Shown here: in pieces, positions 33,603 to 45,424 of the stretch | Layout: the number at the start of each line of letters is the position of its first letter | Position numbering within the stretch: position 1 is the stretch's first letter | DNA from: Gnetum montanum | Taxonomy: Eukaryota > Streptophyta > Gnetopsida > Gnetales > Gnetaceae | Direction: 5' to 3' | DNA: 64,000 nt | NCBI GenBank assembly: GCA_015680685.1 | Contig: MNCI01001921.1 | Coordinates: 200,662-264,661, forward strand | The notes under the pieces: generated by a model | What the model was told of the DNA's origin: nothing | The model's database searches: none | Seen by the model: the letters and a program-made list of their open reading frames with translations, nothing else | Position numbers and translations under genes: made by a program

Positions 33603-36429
33603 CTTATTCTTTCAAAATGTAACTTTAGCAAACCTTTAAATCTTAATTCTCTCTTGTATGTAACAATGGCAAGGGCATATACACTTGGGCATTCAAATGT
33701 ATTCATGTTCATATATTCTTTTACTAACTATGCCCTTTCTAGATATACATAAACTAGGATATTTTTGTTATCAATGTATTCATGGTCACATACTCTTTTA
33801 CTACTATGAACTTCCTAAATATATAAATTGAATATTCTAGTTCCAATCAAAGTTATGTGGTAGAGAAAGTAATTTAAAGTATTTATANGGTTCCAATCAA
33901 AGTTATGTGGTAGAGAAAGTAATTTAAAGTATTTATAATATATTATTTTTTTCTTTTTAAATTTTGTTTCTTTTTCCTTAATGAAGTGCAATTAATGTTC
34001 TTCCTTTTTAATAAATAAATTCATTTTATTTCCCAAAAAATTCAATTGCTAAGAAATTTATTTAAACTAGAATAAAGGTCAATTTGAAATATTTGAATAG
34101 ATTTGCAAGAAAATGTGTGCATTTAAAAATTCCATTGTTAGGAGTTGTTGTAATTATTATTAAAGAATCCTTAATGAAAAGACACATTGTAATTATAGAC
34201 ATGTCTCTTAAAGGACCTTTTGAAGGTTTGAATTGAGGTATTTATATCTATAAATTACACATCATTGTGGGATGAAGTTGTAGAATTGACAATGATGAAT
34301 AATGAGAGGTAGGTGAAGTAGAACAAGGAAGGGATTCATCTAGTTGAGTTTAAGCCTAATGGCGATAACAATGTTGGATTGTCACTAGGGGATAGATGCT
34401 AAAAGAAAAGGAAGATAGTCTTAGGTTAGAAAAAATCTGCTTAACTGTGCAATTGTTGAAATGATGAGCTACATTAATCATTTTTGTTCTTATTTAGTGC
34501 AATAATTTTGATTTGATGACATTAACTTCCAGTCCATTGCTAGCCCAGTAACTTAGGATATGATTTTATGAACAATAGCAGACTTTACTATTTTCCAATT
34601 TCAAGTATTTTTGAACTTTCCAGAGAATAAATTCAATCAATTAATCACAGAAGATTTTTCATGATATCATTGCAGTGCATTTTTAAACTTTAAACTTATC
34701 ATATTGTTGATACCTTAACTATGGATTTTTGTCTAAATGCTCATTTCAAATTGATTTCTTCCACTAGAAATTTAAACATAAAAGCCTTGTAACAAGATTA
34801 TCTTGAATGCCAGATTCAACCTCAAGGAAAAGGAATATTGATTGCCTATGTATCTATTAGAACTCAAAAGTCCAAAGATACTTAGAACTAAAAATGTAAT
34901 CCATCCCATACTCCCAATTAAAACTCCATGTAAATATAACAACCAAATTAAAAAGAGTAGTACTAAATGGATCATTTGCCTAAAAATTAGATAGGCAATG
35001 TTACTTATAGTCCTCAAGTGCATATCCTTTTATCCTTATATATTTTCTTCATATGCATTTATTTGATATTCCTACTCCATAAAATGACCAAAATGTGCCA
35101 ACATTTAATTTCCCCTCCTAAAATTTCTTTGAAATCCATGATGCTTAAAATTACTTACCAACTATATCAACATAAAAATAATCCTTTATTGAATATTTAT
35201 ACAGAAAATACAAATATTTCTTGAGGAAAACTTCCATCAAACTTAAGGTTTGATGAAATAAAAATGTCATTCCTAATAAAACTTAGGAAACTATACAAAC
35301 TCAATACCATACAAACTATTCTATGGGTGGGAAAAGAATAGTTAGAGTAACTCTTTTAGGAATTCTCATATCATAAACCATTTCATATTTAATTTTAGTT
35401 GTGATGAATGCCCTTCTTTTCTCTTCTTTCCTAGTTGAAGCCTCAACTTGATCTTCACCTTTATCTTTAACAACTACCTTTGCATCTTTTTCATCCAACT
35501 CTTTGGCTATTGATTTGTTGAGGTTCTTTACAACTAGTTGCTTTTATGTCTCAAGACATGAAAGCCTCTCCCTAAGAATCATATTTACTAGACTCTCCTT
35601 GATATTCTACGTTAGTGGTGCATTCATGAAAGTTCCCCCAAATACTGGAATATATAGAAAAACCACTAGTGAAAAATCTAAACTCATCTGAAAGAAAAAG
35701 TAAGAAAGGGATTTCACTAGATGCTCCATGGGTGGTTTCCTTACAATAGGCTCTCAATACATGCTATAGGAAACATCCCATAATATATGGGATAAAAGGC
35801 CTTCTTATTTCCTTCTTTCTAGGAACCATCTTTCTACCTCATACTATGACACTTCACTTGCTTTTTCACTTAAACCTTAAACTAAGAAATGATGCATTTC
35901 CAAACAATTCACATATCTTTATATAGTGTAACATAAATTTGAAATTCCCACCAATTCTAGTAACCAACTTTGTCACTTAGCCAAAATTTATTTAATTTCT
36001 ATCATCATACAGTTGGCTAATTTAAATTCCACTATTTGGTTGTTCAAATTAATTCACCACTATGTAATTATCTAACCATCACTCCCACTTACACACATGA
36101 CAAATAATGATTACTTGAGATAATGTAAATTAAATAATTTCACTAACACTTTAAATTAAATATTATTTAAACTAGTACTCTCATGTATACATGTTTTAAT
36201 AATACTATATAGACTCATTTAAGCATATGTATAGGATATNTTAATTTATAAATATATAGTTTTAAGTTATGGAAAATTGCCCAAAGTAATGTTTTATGTA
36301 TAAAACATTAAACAAAAATTGTAATTCCATACCATCTAACATCAATAATTTGTACCTATCCTCCAATAATTGTTTCTTAATCATGGACCTATCCATAATA
36401 TCAAAAATTTATTTGGCTTCTTAATATTC
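33603..36429. other. AT-rich region without recognised genes
   Basis: Only short ORFs are seen, mostly on the minus strand (34,772-35,023 hydrophobic; 35,316-35,498 Lys/Glu-rich; 35,572-35,757). None shows a known domain. Contents noted: an assembly join with a duplicated 48-mer (33,840-33,937), an N at 36,240, and at 35,024-35,102 a block repeated at 37,037-37,116. The Lys/Glu-rich ORF could be gag or linker remains of the gypsy scrap to the right. Confidence 0.35.
35024..35102. repeat. Block repeated at 37,037-37,116 (first copy)
   Basis: Shares TTTTATCCTTATATATTTT, TATTCCT and CATAAAATG-CCAAAATGTGCCA with the second copy, in the same orientation. The second copy abuts the integrase scrap, so both are probably pieces of one gypsy family. 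Confidence 0.6.
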
Positions 36430-37116
36430 CATCATAATACAAGATCACCAACTTTAAAATTTCTTTTTAGAGCCTTTCTATCAAACCACCTTTTCGCTTG
36501 AGAAGCATCCTTTAATAAATTGTCTTTAGCTTTATCCATTTCGGCTTCTCTTTTGATGAGCAAGGTCATGAAACTTCTATCTTTATCAATTTTCTCACTA
36601 TAATTTTGCACAAAATCTAAGGCAAAAATTATAATCTTATTCGTAATTCTAGAGAAAAAACCATAGACTAAGTTAGAAGTTGATGTTGCAATAGCCTTCT
36701 TAAATCTAATATGATTGCTCCATAATGCAGATTGCAAGTAATCAATCCAATTTCCTGGAATTCCATCCATCGACTTGTTAATGTAGAAAATAAGCTTTTT
36801 ATTTGTAGATTTAAACAAGCCATTCCCTTGAGGATAATAATTTGAGGAAGAAAATAGAAATATGGATTTTTCTGATGTTTATGTTATAAATTCTTTATAT
36901 TGAAAAACAAGTCCATTATCAGATGCCAATACTTCAAGTAGATCAAAGCAACTTCGAATCTCATCTTCTAATAATTTTATCACATTTGATGTTGAACCTT
37001 TCCTTAGAGCCTTTTCTTTAGACCATTTAGATGAGGCATATCTTTTTATCCTTATATATTTTGACATATCTATTGAGTTCATATTCCTGCTTCATAAAAT
37101 GGCCAAAATGTGCCAA
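36430..37116 (-). pseudogene. Ty3/gypsy integrase fragment
   Basis: The minus-strand piece 36,879-37,082 reads IKLLEDEIRSCFDLLEVLAS and then DNGLVFQ, the core around the second catalytic Asp. After a small break, YYPQGNGLFKSTNKKL matches the third-residue block with Phe-Lys where Glu is usual. The 128-codon piece 36,432-36,818 continues to NFKVGDLVL, the end of the integrase before the C-terminal domain, including SALWSNH and SNLVYG. No RT or LTR was found next to it. It is a different subfamily from A and B. Confidence 0.75.
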
Positions 37117-38098
37117 TAATTAGTAGTGAGGCTATTACTAAGACTCAACAATGAGTGACTTATTTAGGGTCATGAGGCTAATCAAATGGTAGTAGTGAGG
37201 TTATTCCAAGTGTTATTGGTGAGTACCTTTGGCAGTGAATGTAAACAAGACCTAGCCTTCAGAGATGCTTCATTAAAATATACACTTTTTGGATTGTTGT
37301 TGGATAAATTTGTGAGATCTTTGGTTCCTGTTAGTAGTGAGAATGACCAAAACAATATTTTGGACTTTGGACTTCTTTTTGATTTTTGTATTTCTTTTGG
37401 ATATTTCAATTTCCTTTGCATTTTGAAAATTTTTTTGGCTATTAGTGACTTTAAAAAAATGTTTTGAATGTTTTATTGAAACCTTTGTCTAGCCCATATC
37501 TTATGACTACTAGTCCAAAACCTTTATGATCAAAGAAGATGGAAATATATTAACTTTTCTTATTTGAGGGGTTCTAACTCCTCTTCCATTTCAATGTAGA
37601 ATGCCTAGAGTAAATTTTAATATTATTTATTTTATATTAACATTCTATTATTTAATTTAGTAAATTTTAAATGTAAATAACTTTACTTCTAAATGTCCTA
37701 TTGAGGCAAAACTAGTGTCGTTGGGATCATTATTTAACACATCATTTTATGATACAATTAGTGGAATTTTTAGACAACTACCTTTTTTTAGTTGCATAGA
37801 AATCCATTTTTCATTAAATAAATTTTTTTACTTATAGGAGAAAGTATTATAAAATTTTGCCACACTATATTGCTTTACTATATTTATGCTTCCAAACAAT
37901 AATTTTTAACTATTTTGCCACTTCCTTTTGAGTTAGTAAATAAAGGTTAAATCCAAATCCTTAGGGTGTTGTAACATCTCTATATGAGTTATTTAAAGGA
38001 TATATTTTTTAGATAATTAATATGGGTGTTACATTATCCATCATAATTGATCTAACACCAAGATTCTAAATTATTGTTATTAGTCCACTTCTTAAAAT
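37117..38098. other. AT-rich spacer before the LINE, no gene seen
   Basis: Opposing ORFs at 37,182-37,467 overlap each other and have no domain. The rest is low-complexity AT-rich sequence up to the sharp GC rise near 38,110, which marks the LINE 5' end. Confidence 0.4.
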
Positions 38099-38761
38099 AT
38101 GATTCAATCTTTGAGTGTAGAAACAGGAACAGCGATGAGTGCAGAAACAGTAACGGCGGCAGAGGCGGAGGCAGCGACTGTAGGAGAGGAGGCAGGAACA
38201 GAGGCAGGGGTGAAGGCAGGCCTGAAAATGGCAGACGCCGGCGGGGTGAGGTAGACGGAGGGAGACTTAGGGTAATGCTGCAGAGACGGAGCAACGTTGA
38301 GGATTAAAGTTTGTAGCCCAGACGCTGACACACTCGCAAGATTGGAACGCAGCCTGATCGGCAAATTCGTGTCAGAAGGGGCACGACCTCGCATCGATCT
38401 GATCCGCCGCTGGGCCCGGAATACGTGGGGGTTAGACTCAGTGACGGTTACCTCTCTGGCAGACGACCGCCTCCTTTTTTGTTTCGCATCTATGGAGGAG
38501 TGTGAACAAATCCTGGTGGGGGGTCCTTGGTTCTACGGGGCGCACAGTCTGGCGCTGGCGGCCTGGCGCCCGGGAGCTCGTAGGGACCTGGGCCTGTTTG
38601 AGCGTGCCCCGGTTTCATTTCGGCTGTATGGCCTTCCTCTCGAATACTGGTCGCTGGTGTTCCTGCAGTCACTGGCTGATCAGTTCAGCGAGTTCATTAA
38701 GTTTGATCACTCCACAGCCGTTATGGATCATCTGGGGTTCGCGCGGTTCTGCGTCTGGTGA
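38099..38761 (+). pseudogene. LINE ORF1, DUF4283-like domain (two stops)
   Basis: One frame runs from ATG 38,099 or 38,135 through ATG 38,228 to the TGA at 38,759. The N-terminus is Ala/Glu/Gly-rich (TVTAAEAEAATVGEE). Stops at 38,252 (TAG) and 38,273 (TAA) fit Gln codons. The main part shows FCFASMEECEQILVGGPWFY and VSFRLYGLPLEYWS, which match the DUF4283 fold found at the start of plant LINE ORF1 proteins. The protein would bind element RNA. The start codon is uncertain because all three ATGs are in frame. Confidence 0.8.
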
Positions 38762-39387
38762 CCTCTCCTAATGAAGGAGCTGGTTCTTGTCACGGATCAC
38801 GCCGAAGAGTGGATCAGCATTCTGGCTGAAAACTAGCTATTGTCCTAGGGCCTACAGAGGGATGCATGGGCTGGGGGTGACCTGGGCCACCCAAACGGCC
38901 ACACGGTCACTCCAGACGACGGGTGGAGATTGGTTAGCAAGAAGGGCCGTGTTGTCAACAGGAAACCGTTGGCTCCCAGAAAGGGGGCTCAATGCCCGAG
39001 GAAGGGACCCTCTGTGAAGGGAAAGGTCTCAAAGGCTGCGCCCAGCGGGGGGCCACTTCCTGGGCCTGGGGGGCTGAAGCAAATGTTGAAGGACGTTCCC
39101 CATGTGGGGCTGGCAGAGACGATAAGGTGGCCGAGCCAGGAAATTCCTATATGCACGCTCTGGTTGGGGAGGCTCTGCAATCCGTGGATGGCCAAACAAC
39201 ACACATGCAGAAAGAGACAGAACCATGGAAAGGACCCCATGGAATGCCCAGCACACCCAGGTTGGAAGGGGCAGGCCCTTCCCACGGTGGACTGTCTCCG
39301 CCACCGGTCACAGACTGGATAAATACCAGTCGGGGTTCGACATGGCCTAGCTCCCCTCCCGCTGCGAAGGGGAGCCTGCGCAAATAG
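38762..39387 (+). pseudogene. LINE ORF1 C-terminal part (frameshifted)
   Basis: After the TGA at 38,759 the coding signal shifts frame (KELVLVTDHAEEW at about 38,775). It then continues in the 131-codon open piece 38,992-39,387, rich in Gly, Pro and Ser. ORF1 C-termini of plant LINEs are usually such low-complexity tails. I see no CCHC knuckle here. Several overlapping ORFs on the opposite strand are by-products of the GC-rich sequence. Confidence 0.5.
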
Positions 39388-39524
39388 GGAATGATGGTGG
39401 TCCCTTTCTCAGTAAAGATTGGATGCCCCGACTCCCACGCCCGTAGACATAAGGCCACACAGCTCTTCGTTGATCTGGGCATCCAGCCCACACTCCAGGA
39501 GGTCTACCAGCACTCCATTTCTCC

Positions 39525-42500
39525 ATGAGAGTACTCTCCTGGAACTACAGGGGCCAGGGTACCCCGTACAAAAGACATACCCTGCGTTGTTTAGTGCGAG
39601 ATGAGAAATGTGACATTATTTTCCTGCAGGAAACAAAACTCCAGCAGAAGGAGGCTCAGGCGCTCCTTTGGCCCGGATGGCACAGTCACCTGGCGCCCAG
39701 CAAGGGACGTGCGGGCGGCCTCGCGATCCTCACCCAGATGGACTCATACGTGCTGGATTTGTCTGATTGGTGCATTACGGTGCACCTGCCTGGTCCAGAC
39801 ATGTGGGTGACAAATGTGTATGGCGCGCAGGAGTGGCAGGCACGCCTCCAAGAGCTCTCGTGGGTCACAGGGCTAGTTGCCAAAAAGGCCAGCTAGTTGT
39901 TGATCGACGATTTTAACCAGCGGCTTTTCAGCTGGGAGAAGACCGGTGATAATCTGGCGGAGCCTCCTAGGGCAACCAAAATGCTCGCATTGCTGCAGTA
40001 GTCTGGCTTGACGGACATGGAAATCGCTGGTTGCAAGTACACTTGGAGCAACCGTAGGCAGGGTGTCGCGAAGGTCCAGTCCCGTATTGATCGGGTGTGG
40101 GCCANTAGGCAGGGTGTCGCGAAGGTCCAGTCCCGTATTGATCGGGTGTGGGCCAGCTGGAAGCTTCTGAATGATTGGGGCATCCACATCTATGGGGGTG
40201 CTGGCATGGCCTCAGACCACCGGCCCATCTTCTGCCAGCTGGAGAGGGGTGACTTCCAGCGGTCCCGTCCCTTCCGTTTCGAACACACCTGGATCCGAAA
40301 GTCGTGGCTTGGAGAAATGATGCTGGACATATGGCGAAACTACAACGCCTCGGTGGACCCACGCAATTTCCTGAAGGATTGGTTGAAGACCCTGAAATGC
40401 AAAATTAAAAATATCAGGCCTACACAGAAATATAGTTTCAGAACCTGTCGCAGCTAGATCCACGATAAACTGTAGGATATTCAGGTGCTGCAGGAGCACT
40501 AGGAGCACGGGATAGACCACGCTGGGGAGGAACTCGCCTTGCAGGCCGAGCTACAGCTTCTGCAGCATGAGGAAGAGGAGTACTGGCACCAATGGGGCCT
40601 TGTGCAGTGGCTCAAGGCGGGGGATTGGCATACAAAATTCTTCTTTTCTGCGGTGAATGAGCACCGCGGCGCCCGCCATGGTCCGCTGGAATGCCTTATG
40701 CAGGGCGATCTGCACTTGGGCACCGATAGCATCCTGAATTACTGGTAGCAGGTCTGGGAGTGGCAGCCAATGTAACCAATTTCGGTGCCGGTGGAAAAAA
40801 TCCTAGAACCGGCGGATAATTTCAATGCGCTCCAGAACATGCCGGCAGACAAGGCGCCGAGTCCAGATGGCTAGCCCATTAAACTATTCTGGGATTTCAA
40901 GGATGTCCTCGGGACTAACCTGCTTGATGCCTTCAACCACATGCTGGCGTGGCAACAGGTGCGCAAAGAGATTAACTGCTCTCGCGTGGTTTTGCTGCCA
41001 AAAATGGAAAATCCCACCTCCCTTGGCCATTTTCGCCCCATCAGTGTCTCTAACTGCCTGCTGCGGCTGTTTTCTCGCCTGCTCATGGCCAGGCTGCGTC
41101 CGCTTATGACGTGCCTCGTGGGTAAACACCAGGCTGCCTTTATGAAAGGGCGTCATCTTCAAGACTAGATTTTACTGCTCCAAGAAATTCAGCACTCCCT
41201 ACGAGTGGCCAGATTACCGGGCCTCTACATCAAGTTGGACATCGCAAAGGCCTATGATTCCGTCAGTTGGGCTGCCTTGCAATCTGTGCTACACGCTAAA
41301 GGCTTTGTCAAAGCCTTTTTTGACCTCTGCCTGTAGATCCAGCAAGGAGGGCGGTACTCTCTGGACATTGATGGATAGTTATGGGGCTTCCACCGGACTG
41401 GGTGCGAGCTTCGTCAGGGAGACCCTCTCTCGCCTCTGCTCTTTTGGATGCTGATGGACCTCCTGCAAACGTACTGTACGGAGGAAGGGGTCCTGGGGTT
41501 AAACGTGCATGGCATCCCATGCCTCACCACCCATTTCACTGATGACACAATGATTTACACCAGGGCAGCGGTTCCGCAGGCCAAGAAGATCCTGAAGGCA
41601 TTGGATCAGATGCGCCGAGAGGTGGGCCTGGCACCAAAACCCAGGAAAGCGGCCCTTTATTTTAACCACATGCATCTTTCGGTCTGCAGCAAGGTCATCC
41701 AAATCCTTGGAATTCTCCCAGGGGGGGCGGTTGACAAATATCTGGGCATTCCAATGCACAACTGGCATAGACAGCAAACCTGGCAACCGCTTATTGAGAG
41801 AATCCAGAAACGCGTGGCTCGCTGGACGAACAATTTCCTGTCCCGCAAGGGTAAGATGGTGCTGGCGTCTGCGGTCTTAGGGGCCATGGTCAGGTTTGTT
41901 GCCTCCATGGCCTCCCTGCCCTTGGGTGTCACCACAAAGATTGACCAGATAATCTGCGATTTTGTTTGGTCTGGTGGCAAGGGGGGAAAGCAGATGCACC
42001 TGGTTGCTTGGAAGAAAATCGCTCAGCCCCGTTCCGCAGGGGGGATCGGCCTCCTTCCCTTCACCCTTGAGGTGTCTCTTGGGTGTCATAGACTCCTTCA
42101 GTGCCTATATACTGGTAACGAGGATCCCTCCCTTTGGGTGCAAATTATGAGGAAAAAATACAGGCCTTGGTCGTCGGTAAACTTTGATTCCCACGTTTGG
42201 CAGTAGTTCTGCGGGCATGCCAGATCGTTGGGCAGTGCTGAGCTGTTCTCTCTCCACCCGCGGCAGCTCCTGCAGAAGTGGTTTCCAGCCGATCCGCGCT
42301 GGATGAAACTATGGAGGGGCATCCTCCTGGAGAAAATAAAAGCCTTCGGGTGGCTGATCCTTCATCAGGCCCTCCCTATTTGCATCGCTCTGCAGTCTCG
42401 GGGACTGGATATCAATACCCAGTGCCCTCTATGTAACCAACAAGCAAAGACTTTGAAGCACTTCATGCACGATTGCCACGTGACCATGCAGTTGTGGCGA

Positions 42501-42902
42501 AATGTTGGACTCTGCACCCCTGAATTCTCCAGGAATTCGGCTATGTTGGCGGCCCTCTGGATCCTGTGGCGGGCTAGGAATGCTTGCATTTTCAAGGGAG
42601 CGTCTCTCCCTTCCATGAGCGTCCTCTCAAACAGGATCGGCAAGTTTTGGCAGGAAATCACCTCCGTTATGGCGCCGCTTCAAATGCAAACTCAGCGGAT
42701 TTTTGAGAGATTGGGTTATAGGACCATCCCCCGCGTCGTGAACCAGAGCCTGGTGCCCCAGGGGAAAAACCTGGAGGAGGAGAGGCACAAGAAAAAAGGG
42801 GGGGGGCCACAGTCGTTCCAGGGGAGTAACGCCCGAACTTCCCTACGCAGGATTGGATGGAGAGCATCCCCAACAAGCGAAAGACTGGCATTGCCCAGAT
42901 AA
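39525..42902 (+). pseudogene. LINE ORF2: AP-type endonuclease, reverse transcriptase, zf-RVT
   Basis: About 1,126 codons in one unbroken frame with twelve in-frame stops (eleven TAG, one TAA). The start MRVLSWNYRGQG is the standard endonuclease start. FLQETK, NVYG, DDFN, KYTWSN, SRIDRVW and SDHRPI follow (to about 40,230). RT motifs: HFRPISVSNC, KLDIAKAYDSVSW (first Asp), RQGDPLSP, FTDDTMIY (Ala-to-Thr beside an intact Asp pair, about 41,538) and YLGIP. The zinc block CPLCNQ...HFMHDC lies at about 42,420-42,480, then ALWILWRARN. It nicks target DNA and copies the RNA. A 50-base assembly duplication plus N (40,055-40,155) adds 17 false codons. Confidence 0.92.
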
Positions 42903-43209
42903 TCAAAGAAAATCGGCGTTGCCATGCCGCCGGACCCGACCACCCCAATACCAGCAGCTGTAACTAATTCTCTAGGTCGGTGGCAGTCATAGGGTGTCCT
43001 GATGATGGGGAGGACATCCGATTGAGGGATTGGTTGTTTTACTGATGGTTTTGGCTAGCCGTTCGCCGGCTGGTAGACCTACGGTGGGGTGGCCCTGGGC
43101 ATGTTTTTGGTGGTTTTCCTTGCCGGCGTGGGGCCAGCAGCCTTGGCCCATGTTGTACATATGTATAGCATCTTTTTTAGAAATTATTCATCTCGACCTT
43201 TTTCAAAAA

Positions 43210-43309
43210 ATAGTATTCTTGTCAAGTGAAGAAAAATTTTCCTTACAAGTTTTCTATTTAAATCGTTAAATACTTCCTCTTGAAAAAAATTCACAAAATT
43301 TTTTCTGCT
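43210..43309. other. AT-rich spacer between the two LINE copies
   Basis: About 100 bases of AT-rich sequence. It carries no recognisable target duplication for either copy. Confidence 0.5.
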
Positions 43310-45424
43310 GTAAGAAATTTAGCACTCCCTTCAGGCCACGAAACTACCAAGCCTCTACATCAAGCTAGACATAACCAAGGCTTACGATTCCGTGAGTTGG
43401 GCCACCCTGAGGACTGTGCTACACGCAAAAGGCTTCGACAGGGCTTTCGTGGAGCTCTATCTACAGATTCAATGGGGTGGGCAGTACTCATTGGATATTG
43501 ACGGGCACCTATGGGGCTTTCATGGAACCTGCCGCAGGCTCATCAAGGCGACCCCCTTTCTCCATTCCTTTTCTTGATGATGATGGACCTCCTGCAAACT
43601 TACTGCATCGAAGAAGGGGTCCAGGGACTGAATATGCATGGCATCCCATGTCTCGCTACCCATTACGTGGATGACACCATGATCTTCAGAAGGGCCATCA
43701 TGTTGTAGGCCAGGGCGCTAATGAGGGTGCTAAATTGGCTGCAATGGGAAGTGGGACTGGCACCCAACCCAGGGAATCTACGTTATATTTCACACACACC
43801 CATCCTTCAGTACGCAGCAAGGTCATTCAAATCTTGGGGATTCTACCAGGAGAGGCGAAAGACAAATATCTGGGCATCCCCATCCATAACTAGCATAGAT
43901 GGCAAACCTGGCAAGCTCTCATCATGAGAATCCAGAAGTGCACGCCACATTTGACGAATAGCTTCTTGTTCCGCAAAGGGAAAATCATGTTTGAATCTAC
44001 TATGTTGGGGGCCATGGCATGGTTTGCTACCTCGATGGCCTCACCGTCCTTTGGCGTCGCCACAAAAATTGATGCGATTATATGCGATTTCGTGTGTTCA
44101 GGCGGAAAGGGGGGGAAAAAGATGCACCTGGTGGAATGGACCAAAATCACACAGGCTCATACCACAGGGGGGTTGGCATCCTCCCTTTCATGGTGGAAGC
44201 AGCCTTAGGAAAACAAATACTTCTCCAGCGACTCTCTACATCAAACATAGATCCCTCCCTCTGGGCAAAAATCATGCAGCAGAGATATAGACTGTAGGCA
44301 GTGACCAGAATCGACTCTCACATATGGGGGCATCTCTACACTCATGTTAGTTCGCTGGGCCATGAAGATGACATCATCCTGCATCCCCGAAAACTCCTCC
44401 AAAAATACTTCACAATCGATCCTAGTTGGATGCAGCTCTGGAAGGGCATTCTTCCAGAAAAAATCAAGACGTTTGGGTGGTTGATCCTCCACCAGGCCCT
44501 CCCCGTCTGGGCCTTCTTGTAGACATGTGGCCTTGCAATTAGTAACCATTTCTCGCTGTGTAATCAACACACAGAAACGCTTCAGCACTTCATGCATGAG
44601 TGCCACGTGACCAGGAAACTCTGGCAATTAGCAGGTCTTCCTTCCCCAGATTTCTCAGGTAATTTGCTGACCCTGGAGGCACTTTGGATCCTATGGTGAG
44701 CCACGAATGATTGCATCTTTAAAGGGGTGACCCTCCCTCCTACGATAGTACTGTTTGGTAGGGTCCAAAAACTCTAGCATGAAATCACCATGGCAATGGA
44801 TTTGCATGTCCACCATGAGCTTCAACCACTGACTCTTCCAAAGCCAAGGCACCAGCACAAGCGAAAGAGCTGGGTGTCCAGTGAGGGGGCCCCTACGGCC
44901 AGAAATAGTGCTGTGACCCCCCCCCCCCATCCATGAAAGGGACCACCCGAGACAGACCCTGGAGGAGGGGACATCAACGATAAAAGATGATACTACTGGC
45001 AACCAAGAGGGGAAACACCCAACATCCCCTACACAGTCGCCAATTCAGACTCTATTTTGGATTGAAGGAATCCTCAAGGACCATATGACGGGCATCGCAT
45101 AGTTCATTGAGGATAACCAACGTTGACTAGCAGCTGAGCCAGGGCAACTAGCATCCAAGATGCGCCTAGTCATAGAGAACCAACATTCCATTGCAATTCT
45201 CCTAGAAAGTAGCCAGGGAGGAGGTGCCAGGCCTTAGGGACAGGGCGTAATTCGTAATTGCAGGGAAGGTCGTCTGCCTGTGGGGATGCCTGTGGTGTGA
45301 TGAGCCATGGGTATTACTAGGTGATTTTCTTGGCTGGAGTGGGGCCAACGACACTGGCCTGTGCTGTATAGATGTATAGCTCTCCTTTTTTTGGAATATA
45401 ATTTGCTCGATCCTTTCTGAAAAT
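43310..45424 (+). mobile_element. 5'-truncated second copy of the same LINE family
   Basis: Aligns with 41,190-43,209 of the first copy, in the same orientation, starting inside RT (AATTTAGCACTCCCT against AATTCAGCACTCCCT) and ending with the same TGTATAG...TGCTCGATCCTTTCTGAAAA tail. Readable pieces are KLDITKAYDSVSW, MDLLQTYCIEEGVQGL, then HYVDDTMIF with the Asp pair. Unlike copy 1 it contains frameshifts. 5' truncation is the usual result of incomplete LINE reverse transcription. A run of 13 C lies at 44,919-44,931. Confidence 0.88.

Larger units (their letters stand above)
38099..43209 (+). mobile_element. L1-type LINE, near full length
   Basis: GC-rich segment with ORF1 (DUF4283-like), ORF2 (endonuclease-RT-zf-RVT) and a 3' untranslated region ending CTCGACCTTTTTCAAAAAA (43,191-43,209), a short poly-A end. 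GC content contrasts sharply with both flanks. The 5' start is placed at the GC rise. No convincing target duplication was found by eye. ORF2 is free of frameshifts but has twelve stops, so the copy is inactive yet younger-looking than its neighbours. Confidence 0.88.

Noticed and set aside
38052-38294. Pro/Ser-rich minus-strand ORF opposite the LINE 5' end
   Set aside because: It mirrors the Ala/Glu/Gly-rich ORF1 N-terminus on the plus strand; GC-rich repeats leave the opposite strand open by chance.
39147-39491. 114-codon minus-strand ORF within the LINE, and similar ones up to 42.95 kb
   Set aside because: All are antisense to recognised LINE ORF1/ORF2 motifs and show no domain of their own.
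40055-40155. A 17-codon tandem repeat in the LINE endonuclease
   Set aside because: The copies are identical and separated by an N, as at three other joins; most likely an assembly overlap.
39525-42902. Idea that TAG is read as an amino acid (recoding) in the LINE
   Set aside because: Stops of the same kind occur in unrelated copia and gypsy elements here, with TAA too, and sit at Gln/Trp sites; methylation decay explains them without a code change.
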